Source: Sitta carolinensis (Eukaryota > Chordata > Aves > Passeriformes > Sittidae). Taken from it: 64,000 bases of DNA. Numbering within the stretch: the first letter of the stretch is position 1; each line of letters starts with the position of its first letter. The translations under genes were made by a program, and so were the position numbers. Below the pieces are notes generated by a model, which saw only the letters and a program-made list of their open reading frames with translations, searched no databases and was not told where the DNA came from. Where the stretch lies: NCBI GenBank assembly GCA_032173965.1, contig CM063283.1, positions 108,214,108-108,278,107 on the forward strand, in the 5' to 3' direction. Below are positions 34,170 to 47,569 of the stretch, one piece after another.

Positions 34170-36390
34170 GAGGCATGCTGCTGGAGAGATGTGATTTGGT
34201 TTGTAATCATCCCATGCGCCTGTGCTCACCTCCTCAAGAAGGAAGGAGGAGTAGGAAACAGATCACAAGCCCCATGTGCCCCACAAGCATGCTGCAGTCA
34301 TGCTGCTTCTTTCTTCCCTCAGCCCAGGATACTGTTTGCTGCACAGGCAAAGTTAAAGCCATGTCCCTCCAGCCCATGCATCTCACATCCTACACGGGTG
34401 TCATTAGCCAAAGTTTGGCCCGAGATCTGACGTTTGTTACTGGTACTCTTTGTGTTTATTGCAGAAGAGCTGGTCCTAGTTTGCTCTGGATAAAGCCCAG
34501 TCCTCCCCCCAGGGTCCCTCAGCTCATGGAGGGATTGATTGATCTGCTTATTACTATCATGTTATTATTATTTAATTGCTCTCAAGGACTGGCCTCCCTG
34601 GAATGCAGCATTTGTTTCTGCTGAGGCCATCATGGCCCAAATCCTCTGACCCAGGACAGCAGCTCCTGGCGTAGCAACCCCCCTGCTCGAGAAAGAATGT
34701 GCCTCTGCTCCCTTCCCTGTGAGTGCTGCAGAGCCTTCACTACAGGCACATCTGATGAATGCTGCTTGTTGCTACCTCTCCATGGCTTGCCTAATTCCAG
34801 CCAGATTTGTTATAGATTTACATGCAGAGTGACCTGGTTTCTGGGTCCTGTCAGGGAAAAAATAACTCTGTTGTCATCTGAGTGATGCATGAGGCAGGCA
34901 GACCCCAGGTCAGGCCCAGGCTTCACGTTCCCAGGACTGGTAGAAGAATGAGAATTAGCCTCCTGCTCCTGTGCCACTGCACTTAATACCCCATAAGGCA
35001 CCTAAATACAGCTGGGGGTTTCACCAGCCAAAGGTTCAGAAACCCCACAACATCACTGAGCGAGTCCTCATCCCTCACACCAGGCTTTCACTCACATTTT
35101 GCAGGTGCCACTCTTTTTTATTAGTTTCTTACCAATGTGTGTCAAGCAAAGTCCTGAAACCCTCCTCAAAGATCACTTCTGTCCCTTCCTCCTTTCTCTG
35201 TGCTAATCCCATTTCTCCACAACGCTGCCGTGCAGCTCCTCTGCCCATGCACAGCCTGCTGTGCCCTCACCCACTGCCACACCACTCTGAGGTCACTGCT
35301 CCTGCCCCACAGAGTGTCCATGGGCGCACGTGTAAGCAGGAGGGAAGGAAAATAGACCTGCTGCAGTCTTTGCAGCTGCTCAGAGCTCCAAGCAGCTCTG
35401 GCTTTGCAACAGGAGTGCCAGGGTCTCATCTCTTGCTGATGGACACTAGGAAGTATTTCTGTCACTGTAAAAGGCATGGAGTGCCCTGGCTGGGGTGTCC
35501 CCAGGGGGAGGAGGAGCAAGGGAGGAGTTTCTCCTTTGTCCTGTACACCTTCCCAAACCTGGACAATTCACTTCAAACCTGAGGCTGGATCCAGGGCCCC
35601 AGCATGGGGCAGGTCAAGCCCAGCAGAAGGGAGGTCCATGCCCATGGCTTCAGGGGAGCCCAGTCTGGGGAGCCACAGGCTGTGTCTTCAGTGGAATGTG
35701 AGAAGGAGGCATGAAGTCATAACCCTCTGACAGCAGAGCTGGGGAGGGCTCTTCCAGATATCCAGTCCCTTCCCTGACACCCATGCCCCAGCATGTGCCT
35801 GAGCAAGCTGTTGGGTCTCTGAGGCTGGAAGCGTGGCATATGGTGCCCCTGGCCTAGGGGAGAGAGATGTCTCTGGCTCAGCCCGAGGTTTGCAAGCAAG
35901 CTGCTAGCTGAAAATGTAGAAGTGGATGGAGAATTGGTATTTGAAATGCAGAGGTGAATGGAGGAAAAGCATGAGTCCCTCCTCGAAAGAGCAACATGAG
36001 CAGCAACCATCTGTCCACCGTGCTGGCTGGCCTGCTCCAGGCAGCGTGCAGCTGGCACTGCCAGGGGGCACAGCTCCACTGTGCCGTGTCGGGCAGGGAT
36101 TTTTTTAAATTCCCTTTTATTGAAGAAACTGCAGCGTTCCCAGCCAGATTCACTGCTGGCATCGCCCTTAGCCACACGGCTAGAGCAATGCCAGGAGCAG
36201 ATTCAGCTCCAGGATTTGACTGTCTTCCAAAATGTGCATTGGCACTGGGAAAAGCCACTAAGGTAGGGTCCTCCTGATGTGGAGCAGTGGAAGCTACTGC
36301 ACCAGAGCAGCCCACAGCTGAGGGAAGGGAAAGGCCATGGATGAGAGTAGAGGGGAGTGTAGGCAGGGAAGGGCTGTGCATCCTGCAGAG
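34170..36390. other. Noncoding stretch, no gene recognised
   Basis: Includes a chance open frame of 203 codons (34971-35582, plus) without domains. A short AT-rich pocket at 34530-34580 (TTATTACTATCATG) looks CNE-like. Nothing else is specific. Confidence 0.5.
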
Positions 36391-36520
36391 CTATTTGTAA
36401 TAAACACTCCTAAAATGCTGCACTGTATGGATTTGGATTGCAGGTGTTTCCCATACCTGTTATATAAAGCTCTGCTAATTTGGCAGCTTTATAATTGACT
36501 TTCTCCCTCTCTTTGCTTTT
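36390..36520. other. Small CNE-like block
   Basis: GCTCTGCTAATTTGGCAGC and TTTATAATTGAC sit in unique DNA beside a GTAATAAACAC word. Too short for more than a tentative call. Confidence 0.3.
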
Positions 36521-37799
36521 CCCAGCAGAATTCTGGATCAGCAGACCCAGTTTACATGACACTTCACACCCCTCCCTGTGTGCACTTGGGAAGAGCAGGC
36601 AATCTTCAGTCTGAGAGACAGAGTTTGCTTGGAACCCATGTCTAATTCCCAGAAAGCCAGATCTGAGCACCCACCACCCAAACTCAGGGGAAGCTTGCAC
36701 CAAGATGGGACATGCTGCATTTGTTGACCTCTATCCCCTTCCTAGTCCTCTCTTTCATTGTCTGGGTTTTTTTAAGGCAATTGAGAAGTGCTTTGTCATG
36801 CAGCAGGTCAGAGGAGACCAGTGCTTTGTAGATGGAAAATCTCAGAACCATTGTTACTCTCAGCCAAATTTCTGTCTTCGATCCAGCACAGGTCTTGTCC
36901 CTCACTGGTGAGAGGACAGTGACTCACACAGATTTGTCCAGCTCTGGGCCAGGGGCAGCCTCTGCCTCCCCTGGCCTCTTTGTCCATCACTGATTTTCAT
37001 TTCCAAGCTGTCTCTTGATTGCTAGTTTAAAAATTCCCCACAGCCGTTTCTAATGCGTCTCAGGTATAATCTCTCCAGGGAGGCTGTGCCCCCTCACCAC
37101 ACGCTCCCTGTGCTCCTGGAAAGGCCAGGCTGATTGCATTCATGCATCACTGTACAAACCTACGTACTGCCACTTCCCTCCTGGGAGGATTTCTCTGTCT
37201 GCAGGAGGATCCCTGAGGAGACGAGGGCAGGGGAGGGATGAGCAGGGGAACGGCTGTGTCACCCCTGGCTGCTGAGGGCACATGCAAGGCTGCTGGAGCA
37301 GGGGCAAAGGACACACTGAGGAAGGAGGAGAAAAAAACAGGCAAAAAGCAAACAGCTCAGGTCCTTTCTTCATGTCTCAAGTGGGCTACATCACCTGTTC
37401 ACACCCCAGGTGTATGCACACCTGGACACACTTTAGACAAATCTCTTGCACATCTCTACCCTGCCTGGGGGTGAGAGCACATCTGCCAACACAGTTTCCA
37501 TAGAGGTTGGAGCAGAAAGGGAGCCTGTGCCTGCGTTGTGGGCACAGCAAGGCAGTGAAGCTCTGTGTAACCTCCTGAACTCGGGGCCTCACAGCAAACT
37601 CCCCTCCTGCCCCAAAGGCAGCATGTGCACCATTTGGAGGATCTGCAGCCACCCCCAAAATAACTCCACCAGAGTTTTCTGGGGGAATCCCCCCACCAGA
37701 GCTGCACATCCATCCCCACTACCTGCACAGGTGCACACCCCCAGCTGCTCCCATCCTGCTCCTTGATTTTTAGCCAACGTTCACAGCTGCTCTGCCATG

Positions 37800-38130
37800 C
37801 AGGAGTGAGCCAGAGGAACCGCTGGCTTTAAACTGGCTCCTGGAGAGACGTCCCAACTTGTAAATTTTCCAGTTAATCATGTCCCAGTAGAGAAGACACT
37901 CAAAATCAGCACTCTGGAGCAGCACAACCTCCTATGGGTACGAGTAAACCTTCAGAAGAGCATCCAGGGGAGAGGGGGGTGCTTTTCACTGTGTTCTCCG
38001 TTTGATAACCGCCGGCCTGTGATGGCTCTTCCAGCGTCACTGTTATCACCATTCCTTTTCCAGAGGCAATTAGCCTGCTTCCCCTGCTGTTTGCACAGGC
38101 CTCACAGGCAGCAACAAGGAGACAGAAAGA
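37800..38130. other. CNE-like block
   Basis: TTTAAACTGG, TAAATTTTCCAGTTAATC, TTTGATAACCGCCGG, CACTGTTATCACC and GGCAATTAGCC cores with retained CpGs. The 17-mer at 37868-37884 recurs at 50429-50445 in another unique region of this window. Confidence 0.35.
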
Positions 38131-41100
38131 TGGGAAGTTAAACATGATTGCAGAGCCACAAAATCAACAGGAGGACTGCAGGGGCTGGGTGTTGCCTGAA
38201 ATGGGATGTAATGCCGTTTTCTTTCATTCAGCAATGGATTGATTCCCAACCCAGGAAGAGCTGCTGGCTATAGGTCAAATGGCAAATTGTCTTCTCACCA
38301 TTGGGGTTTTGTTCTGCCAAAATCAGCTTTTATCGAGAGTGATAACAGACATCCTGGGTCTGGAAAGCAACAGTCCTGTGACTCTGTTCCCCTCCAGGAC
38401 ACAGGTGACAGTGTTCCACATGCTTGTGGAACATGGTGACTGTCCCCTGCCCAAGGACCATTGGGTTCCACGGCATGGGGCTGTGCTGTCAGATTGCAGC
38501 ATAGGCTGCCCTTAGGCAATCTGCACCTCCTCAGACTGACCCTCCAGTCCCTCTGTCTTCCTTCTAGGGTGTGGGTGGGTTTGGGTTATGCAGTGCTGGA
38601 CCAGTTGGAGAAGGCCAGCACAATGCTGAGGTGACTCCTTGCACTTCTGTTTTCCGTTCGGTTACATTTTGTCTTCTTGCTGTCATCCCGATTGTCAGAA
38701 TCCATAAAATGCAAGAAATTTCCTGGATCCATGCTGACTCTATCCCAGTCCCACTCCCACTGTAAGCAGCAGCAGAATGTAAAGGCTGAGTTTTGCTTGA
38801 ATTTTAACATTATTCCTTGGTTTTGTTAGGCTTCTCCAGCAAAGCCAGGAGAAGATTCTCGCTTCTTCCAGCACCCACAGGCCACCTGAGAGCCAGGCTG
38901 GGACAGTTCTGCCACCTGTCCCACACCAAGCCCTCAGCAGCCCAACTCCTGCAAGGAGCCCAGAGATGCCCATTGCTTTGTGAGGAACCTTTGCACCAGG
39001 CTTGAGGGGAGGACATCCCCCATCTTTGCTGTCACAAGACCAAAAGGGAAGGCACGTGGCAGCTTTGTCATTAACCCTGTGCATCCACCATGACTGGCTG
39101 GGAAAGTCCAGCCTGACACCCACTTCCCATCATCCATCACCCATCTGACTTCACTTCCTGGTTTGGGGTGGGTACAACTCTTGGTACCACCCCTGGATGC
39201 CAAGACTTGCAGAATGCACCTGCAGGCAAATCAAGAGCCTCAGGCTCAGTCCTTTCTGTATTTCAAGCTTGGGTCCAACTGAGACCTTGGGCTTGCTTGA
39301 ACCCCTTTAAGGACCAACCCCTTATGCAAGATGCTGCTGTCCCCTCCCCCTGTAAAAGGACTTCATCATTTCTTCCAGTGCAAAGGCTGAGGAGCATCTA
39401 ATCCCAGACAGGCAGCAGGCCACTGTGGATGGGATACCCCTTTTCCACTGCCCTCTTGCTCCCTCTGTCCAGGCAGGCAGAGGAAGATGTGAATGCACTC
39501 ATGCCTGAGCTCATGCTCGCCTGCTCTCTGTGGGGATTATCCCTTGGCAAGGGGAGGCAAATCTCTTCCTGTTCTGCAAGGTTAGAGCTGCTGGGACATT
39601 CCCATCTCCTCCTGCCAAAAGCACTGCTGCTGAAATCGCACTGCTGCAAATAAAACCATTGCCTGGCTAATTACTGGGGAACAGTTCACCTTCTATTTTT
39701 AGACCAGCTTGCAAGCTTGCATTGGAGATTACCCTGCTCCCGTTTTTCTCTCCCTGTCTCTTTGCTGTACGTGTTTCTCTTCCTTTCTCTCTCTTGCTGC
39801 AAATCGTGCTGAACCAAGCTTGGCTTCCTGTGTGGTGGGGGAGCAGGGGGCAGCCTTCTGCCTGCACACCAGAAACAGTCATCCAAAAGCCATTGACACC
39901 AATTGCTTTAGCATTAGGTGGAGAGGGAGCAGCGTTTTGCAGAGCCAGGAGCCTGTTCTCAGCTTGCCATGCCCAGCCTCTGCCTGCTGAGTGCTCCCTC
40001 CACCTGGCCACAGCCTGGGACCTGCTTCCATCTGCTCCACACGCTGTTCAAATCGCCCTGTCCAAGTTCTACACTCTTGCAAGACAAGAGGGACTGATAA
40101 AGAAAGGAAAAGACGAGGCCCTGCCAGAGTCCTGGCCTGAGGAGCAATCGGTGCGTTACATGGAAGGGGGTGTGAAGGGACAGCCACACGGGCTGTAAAT
40201 CCTGCACTGAGCTGTGTGGCAGCCGCAGGAAGGCACGGCCACGGCACCTCTGCTTGGCACAGAGACTCGCTCTGCTGTGCCCGCGTCTGCAGCCGGGAGC
40301 TGAGGCTGCTCCGTGCGCCTGCCGAGCGGGACCGGCTGGCGTCACAGCGGTGCCGGAGCTGCCTCGGGGTGACAGTCCCTCCTGCCAGGAGACCTGAGCT
40401 CACACGGCCTCAAAAGAGCAGGGCTGACACATTCAAAACCACCCTCTGCGGGAGGCAGAGCCCCAGCCAGAGGCAGAGCGTCCAAGCCTGCCTGGCAGGG
40501 TTAACCTTGGTCCCCAAAGCCGTTAGGCAAATTAGCACGGCGTTTTCCCCGAGCTAATTAACTTCCCTCACAGCAGGACTAATGAGCTCCAGCTCAGCAC
40601 TTGGCTACGGCAGCCCAGGAGAGGGGATGGCCTCTGGGGCTCGGGGCTGGCTGCAGCCTGCAGCATCAGCTGGAATCGGCTCCCTCCAGGAAACTCCTGC
40701 TCCGCAGCAGCCCCTGCACATCTCTGCTGGCCCAGGGCGGGAGCCTCAGTCTTCTCCTCCGGCCCTGGAAGCCACTGTAGCTTGGGGAGTGTGTGGGAGT
40801 CCCCCTCTCACACCAGGAAGGTCCAGGATCCTCCAGCTAGCAATGCAATACCAAGAACAAGCCTCGGCACCTCTAGGCAGCTCCAGAGGGACACAGGTGG
40901 GATTCCCTCTAGCCTGGGATGGCTGTTGGGGAGTTGCCTTTCAGCATGTCCCTTGACTCCTGGGCACAGTCCAGCCCTACGTCCACTGCCAGTGGCGAGT
41001 CTTCCATTCATTTCAGTGGCTAGTGAAGCAAAATGTCCTCAGTATTTTCCTCCTCTCTTTCTGTCCCAGCAAACCACACTTATTTTACCCTCCACTCGAC

Positions 41101-41490
41101 TCTTCCAGGGATCGATGGGTCATCAAAATGATGAGTTAGTGCCTGTAGTGACAGTGGCACTTTCCATTACTGCTGATATACCTGGGGGACACGTCTCCCA
41201 AAGACTCATCAAGGCAGGGAAATTCAAGACAGAGGCTAAAACTGTCATTTGCAATGAAGCCACCCCAAAGCACACGACCTGCAGTGCAGGCAAGACCTTC
41301 CCAGACCTGTAAAGGCCCCTCTGAACTCCTGGAGAGCTCCAGGGACACCAGCACAGGCAACATGAGCAAGGAGCAGAGCACAGCCTTGCATCTAGGCTAC
41401 TGCTGCTTTTGGGGTATTTCCTCTCCCTTTTCACCGACTGATTTTCTCACGGAGAGCCACTTGGATAAACACTTCTAGCTGGGGAATGAT
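38130..41490. other. Noncoding stretch with a minor CpG-rich pocket
   Basis: Mostly ordinary sequence. 40200-40400 has moderately dense CpGs. 40500-40580 has three homeodomain-type words (AAATTAGC, AGCTAATTAAC, ACTAATGAGC) within 80 bp and may be a small element. No gene is recognised. Confidence 0.5.
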
Positions 41491-41720
41491 TCCTTTTCTT
41501 GCTTAAGTCTCATAACTAGCAGACACCGTGTCTTTTTTTGAGATTGCATTATTATGACATTTTAATTGGCTCAGGACTATGCAAGTCTCAAAGCCAATTT
41601 GGCCCCAGCATTTTCAGTCAGAACTGTTTTCTGTCTCCATTTTGATAGATATTTTACACCGGCCAAAATGGCCTCGTATTAAATAAAACAAAACCTCCTC
41701 CTATTTTAGAGCTCATTCAT
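41490..41720. other. CNE-like block next to a CpG island
   Basis: AT-rich unique DNA with GATTGCATTATTATGAC, TTTAATTGG (41561-41569), GATAGATATTTTAC and CGTATTAAATAAAAC cores. It abuts the CpG island with no repeat between them. Confidence 0.42.
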
Positions 41721-41739
41721 GGGTGATCCATTCCCTTCC

Positions 41740-42690
41740 CTTCCTGCTTCAAATTCGGCCTGAAACCTGAGGCCGGCCAGTCCCCCCATGGCCGAGCTGC
41801 CCGCTCGGCGGTGGCTGCGGGGCCGGCGGCAGCTGGCTGCCTGTTCCCACTCGCCTTTGTTTCGCTGCCGTGCGGGAGCCAGATCTGAGGCAGCGCGCCG
41901 AGTAATTGCAGGATTTCAGGCAAAGACGAGGCTGCGAGTCGTGAACTGCTAATGAGTGGGTGTAGCTGGGAGGGGGCCGGCGGGGCCACGGCCGGCCGTG
42001 TGTCGTGGCAAGGGCACGGCTGCGCTGCTCCGGCGGAGCCGCAGGACGTGTCAGGAATGTGCCACACGTCGTGACGGCAGCGGCAGCCGGCGCGGAGACA
42101 AACGCCCGGCGGCAGCGCCGGAGCATCCCCGTGCGCGGCAGTGCTAATCTTTAATTTGTCACACCTGCACAGCTCCCCCGGCCTCCTGCCGCCCTGCCCG
42201 CCTTTTTTTTTCCGAGGCACTGGCTTTGATGACGCCTGACTATTCAATGCTCCCGCTGGCACTCCAACACCTTCCTGCTCCGGCCGGGCTGCCCCTTCCT
42301 TGCCACACTGCCCGGCCAAGGGGCTGCCAGCCCCAGACCCCGCTGGCCCCACGGAACGCTCTGCCGAGCTGTGCCTCACACACACACAGAGTTTTTGGGC
42401 TCCAGCAAAGCTGGAGGAGACCGTCTGGGTGCTGGGCATGGTGCTTGCCCACCCCCCACCCCTGTGCCCTCTGCAGCGACAGTGACAAGTGCCCGCAGGC
42501 GCCGCGTGGTGCCCGGCTCGTTAAGGTCACCGCCGCAGGGCTCTTAATGAGTGACGGCCAAAACCCACGGCTCGGAGCAGCACAATGGCCCGTGCACGGC
42601 TCTAAATTCAGTGACAGCACACGCAGGCACCAGCCCAGGGCCACAACACGCATCGTTCATCTGCTGCCCTGCTCGGCACCTTGCTCACCT
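41740..42690. promoter_or_regulatory. Orphan CpG island (largest in the window)
   Basis: I count about 45 CpG in 41761-42140, close to 12 per 100 bp, and CpG stays high to about 42690. A T-box consensus half-site TCACACCT (42159-42166) overlaps an E-box CACCTG (42163-42168). It follows CTAATCTTTAATTTG, so AT cores are embedded in the island. Long open frames cross it on both strands (240 codons minus, 274 codons plus), as GC-rich DNA predicts. No conserved domain is seen. A promoter of an unannotated transcript or a poised developmental element is likely. Confidence 0.75.
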
Positions 42691-43039
42691 ACAGCAGCAG
42701 AGCTGCTCGCCGAGCACCAGAGGCAGAAGGGGGAGAGTTGCCAACTAATACTATGCTGCTGCCGATATGGAGTCTGTCTGCCCCAGCTTTTCTTGGACTA
42801 CAAACGCATTTGGTCGATAAAAACCCCTCCAGTTTGTGGCCTGCCTCAAAATCTTTTGGGTTTTGGCACGTTCCGAGCTAAGCTGCTGAGAGGTTCCTGG
42901 GAAGGTGCAGGATGCGGTGTCAGGCAGCTGCGATGGGAGTCAGCCCTGCAGCTGGAGGGCTGGGTAAGCCCTGCCCTGGGCTTGGGTGTGACATACATGC
43001 TTTTGTCTGTAAAGTATCACCCCAGGATCTTGTGTCAAC

Positions 43040-43260
43040 AATTTTCTTAGTTTTTCTCACTTTTATTTTTTAACCGACCTGCCAGGTGTTGCTGCAGTTC
43101 ATGACCCGAGATCCATTTTTTTTCCTTCGTTCTGACTTTACGATTTCAATATGATTTACAAAAATTGCTCATAATAAGGCTCATTCAGCAGCTGGATAAT
43201 GGTTGTCAGGAGTTAAGAGACACTGTGGCGTGTTTAGCACAGAAGCATATTGAGTATCTA
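43040..43260. other. CNE-like block
   Basis: TTTACGATTTCAATATG, TGATTTACAAAAATTGC, TCATAATAAGGC and GCTGGATAATGG cores in unique DNA with retained CpGs at 43076, 43107, 43129 and 43141. Confidence 0.38.
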
Positions 43261-43269
43261 GGTCCCAAA

Positions 43270-46200
43270 GCTCTGTGGTTTTTAGGTAATTTCTATTAAG
43301 GGTAGGATGTGCAAAGGCACCTATGGGGTACCAAAAGAGCATTCTTGTAAAGGATATGAGGGTTGCAAGACGGAGGAGGGACAGTAAATGGCCTCAGCAG
43401 TGAATTCACAACTGTAAATCCTGATTAAAAGAGTTCGAGGACTGGGAAAGGCTGTGTTAATCCTTCCCTAACCTTGGCCTTAAAAACCTGAAAAACCGGC
43501 TCTTTCCCTGCCTCATCCCCTTAAGCAGCTGTGACCTGCCTGCTGGACACCGAGCCGGGCCAGGGAGAGATGGTGACAAAGCAGCTCCCCGATCCTTGGA
43601 AATGTCTTTGGTTTCCAAAAGCTTGGATCATGGTGCTTGCAAAGCCTCCCCCGCGGGTGAGGGGCTCCTTCTGAGCAGGAGGGGAGGTCGATGGTTGTTG
43701 GCAGTGGGACTCCTTCCACACTAACAGCCTGTTCCCCAGCAGCACCCACCCTTTCACTCCCCTCTTCTTCCTGGTGTCACCTCCACCACCCCCGCTCATT
43801 TTGATTTTTTTTTTTATTTTAGTGGGGTTTTTAGAGTAGGAAGAAGAGGTGCTTTTGTGTCTAAATAGGGTTTGGGTTTGCCCTTCTTTCTACCAGGCTG
43901 GCTCCATATAAGCCAGGGCAAAGTCTGTGGGCTAATTGACTTTATTTATTGCCTCTTTCAAGTCTTTAAATCACACAGGGGTTATTCACTGTTGCTGCTG
44001 CTTTGCTGATTTGTTTGGGGCAGGGACTTTGTTTTTCTTTTCGCCTTCCTCTCAAGGGCCTCTGTAATTCTCACCTCAGGCACCAATTATGGCTCAGCAG
44101 TGCTTTTGGGCAGCGTCCGAGTTTGGGAATTGCGCAGCCTTGGGAAGGGGGGGAGGCTGGGCAGGAGGCAGCCTCTGCAGGAGGTGATGCTGTGGGGAGG
44201 GGGCCGGAGGCACCGCAGGGATGAGCTCTGGGGTTTCATAACCAGAGCTGTTGGGAGGCTCTCTGTCGTAAAGGTCTCCCCGCTGAAGCTGAGCTGCATA
44301 AACTGCTGGATAATCTGTGTTAGAGGCTTTTCCTCCCCGGCAGGGGAGCTGCTGGATGCCAGCCACATGAGCGTTTCATACTTGCAAACCTCGACTTTGC
44401 TTCCCAAATTCAGCTGCTCTAAATTCTGCCAATTTTGCAAACGAGAAATTAGTGAGGTTTTCTGCATTGTTTATTACTAGTAACATCCTCTTGGGGTTTT
44501 GGGGTTTTTTTAATTGCCAAAAAAGTGCAAAAAATGTTTTATTTCTCTTGAAACAACAAAAAACACGCTTTTTAAATTATTATTTGTTTGTTTTGGTGGG
44601 TTTTTTCCCTTTTTTCCTTGAAGTGGGGGATTTCCATTGTAGCTGTGCCCTGAGTTATTTTCCTTTCCAGAGGGCAGAGGCTGGCTGGAGTTACCTTCCC
44701 AGAAGGTTGTCTTAGGTTCAGGGCACCCAACTCAGTTATGCCACTGCGGAAATACCACTGGAGATCTTCTCAAAGCATCACTTGGCAGAAAGAAACGCTC
44801 TCACATCAGCTGCTTTCCCTTTCATCTTCCACTGCGGCGTCTCTTCAGAAAATCAGGGTAATTAACAGAGCCCTGTCTTGTCCTGCCTAACACTTTGTAC
44901 GGTGCTCAGAGCCTTCTGCCTCCGTCCTGGTTAGTGGAGAAGGAGGGGGAGGAATGAAGGAAATACAACCAATTGCAGAGTTTGCTGTGCAAAAGACCTG
45001 AAATCGCATTTGGGCTCCCCACCACCACCCCACAGAGAGGCAGAGCCTGGCCACGGGGATGTCTGGGACCCATGTTTTGGGAGTCAAGTCCTAGGAGTCA
45101 AGGGGTGGGATAAAGAAGTCAGACAGGCTGCTGTCCACCGGGTAAAATTAGTCCCTGCTAAAGTGTTTCCTAATCCTGGGCACAATTGCGATAATCTAAG
45201 CAGAGATTAACCAGGTCCTGCTGGAGTTAAGCTCCTTGCTTCCCATTTATTTTGGGCAGGAAGAGACTGCTACTGCTCAGGTGCCTCACCAGACCTTTGC
45301 ACATAAACATCACTCAGGAGAATGGGACACAGTAACTCAGTGTAGCAGATTTGCCTTGTGACAGAGACCCCAAATCCTACAGTTCTAACACAAGCTTTGT
45401 TCATTTTGTTCCTCAGGCCCCATGTCTCAGATTTCTCTAATTACATAATACACTATCTTTTCACTTTCAGAAAAAAAAAAATCATCAAAGAAAATACACC
45501 ACCACCACCAAAAAATATATGCTCTTAAAATGCAAGGAAAATTTCAATGTAAAAGTGTCTTCAAGAAAGCCCTTCCCTCAAGATTTCCTATGGGACAAAT
45601 CAGTTTCTAGATCAGAAATTATCTCCATCAGGCTTCCATACAGCAATATTTGAAAAACTACAGGGTTTGGAGTGAAAGCAATACTTCATTTCATGAGTCT
45701 CCTTTCTACTTTCTCAGATGAAGACTTTTGTGTGGCTGGACATGGGACCTGAAGGACATTCTGTTTTCAGGATCCACCTGCAGCATCATCTGGATTTCTC
45801 TCAGTGACAGTAGCAGCAAAGGCCCATTGGGGTTTTTAAGCTTTGAGAATGTTCCTATCGTTCTTAGATATTACAAAAACTTTTTTTTTCAAAATAAAAT
45901 AAACTCTTTGCCAAAATTTCTTTGTCTGCCTTTAAGTAGTGAAGGAAAAGAAAAGCATAGGGAATGTTAAAAGTTTAAATTCCCAGACCCTTACAGTCTC
46001 TCTTCTTTTTTTTGTTGTTGTGTTTTTTGTTTTTTGGTTTTGGTTTTTTTTTAAGATAAAACATCTAATTTTCAGCCTCTCAAGCATTTCTGTATCATTT
46101 TAAGGTAGCAAGAGCACCATAGCAATGACTCACTGCATTTCCATACATGCAATACAGGATGCTGTGCATTTTGGCCAAAATGTAACTTTCTCACAGGCAC

Positions 46201-47560
46201 ACATATGTCTGTGTCTCTGCATCGAAATCATACACTGAGATAAAATGTTGGGTGTGGGATTCTCTTGGAGGTGGCAGCTCTAGCTTGCTGTTCCAGGGGA
46301 CAGAGGGAGCTGCTGGCACTCATGGTGGGGGTGGGCACAGGATGCCTGGAGCACTGCCTGGATGTGTCAGCTCTGAGAGGGGATCCTCTGGGAGATGTAG
46401 AGCAGCATGGGCCTCTCCATGGAGGAGGTCTCTGCCTGGGGAGGCCAGTGGCAGGCGAGGGTGGGTACTGACCACCCCCAGAGGAGTATCCACGCACTTC
46501 ACATCTAACCTGATGAGAACCTCATCCTCCTCACTGCCTTCTTCCTGCTGGCAGCCTTCCAGGCTTGTTTTATTGCTTCTATCTTAATTTCTCATGGTAG
46601 CAAGCTGGCTGAGTGAGTGGGCACTTCACTGAGCCGTGTCACTACGCTGCATCCCAGAGATTTCCGCATAGGCTTTAAAAACAGGGGCAGGTTAAAGCGA
46701 TCGATTTACTTTTCCCTACAAAGGCCACTACACTACTGGGCTGCAAGATGATTGATCAGCTGACCTTTATTCCTGTTTACTGCCCTTCCCAGAAATGTGT
46801 CGTGCCCGTGTGCTGCAGACACCTCTGGTAGGATCAAACAACCGTGTGACACGGGCAGCTCAGATGCTGCACACCTCGGAATTTCCAGGGCCTTTAAGCA
46901 GCCCCCTGGAGAGAAGGGCTGGGATCAGACATACGCTGTCACCTCAGTCTCTGCAGCCATGGCAGCCCCCCGGGTGCCAGCCACCCTCCTCAGCATCCCA
47001 AACATGGAGCTGCCACTCCCACAGCAGCTGCAGGCAGCAGCCAGGATTGCTGTTGTCCCAGACATCCTGCTTCCTTTAGGTGCGTGCTTCCCTTCTCCAG
47101 TGTCTGGTGGGATGAAGCAGAGGGCATCCAATCCTGGAGAAAAAATCCCGAGTTTCCCAGGCAGTGGCGCCTTTTCGCCCTTGGGGAGCGCAGCGCCGTG
47201 GAGCGTGCTTATTAAGCAGACAGTCCTGAAGGACACTTTAAAATAAATTAAGAGGGCTGTTCCGCTCCTGCAGTTGATTACAGGCATGCCTGTTTTGTTG
47301 TTTGGTTCAGTTTTTATTTTTTTCCCAGAGAGTGGAAAAGAATGCTTGGAAAAAATGCTCTAATTTTCCCTTTTTGCCAGAGCAGGCCTCTGTGTAATAA
47401 CAAAACCACAGCGCTCGCCACTCGCTGCTCTCTTTGGGACACCCAGGCTAAGCGAAAGCACATAAATCTGCTGGAGGCCTGGGGCCAGCACACAGCTGTC
47501 CTGACATGCTATCCACCCCCTGCCTCCCCACCACGGCTTTAGCATCTGAAACGCAGGAGA
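43270..47560. other. Noncoding stretch with T-rich tracts
   Basis: Average sequence with T-rich tracts at 43802-43820, 44490-44640 and 46001-46053, an A run at 45471-45481 and a short ACC repeat near 45499. 46570-46780 has GCGATCGATTTAC and ATTGATCAGC words. Open frames here have no recognised product. Confidence 0.5.
46001..46053. repeat. T-rich low-complexity tract
   Basis: T runs broken by G, of the (TTTTG)n type without a stable unit. No gene overlaps it. Confidence 0.8.
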
Positions 47561-47569
47561 CATGCGGAT

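Noticed and set aside
41717..43050. Open frames of 240 codons (minus) and 274 codons (plus) as genes
   Set aside because: They lie in and beside the CpG island, where stop codons are rare. Translations are Pro, Ala, Gly, Arg or Cys-rich without any domain, and the two overlap on opposite strands.
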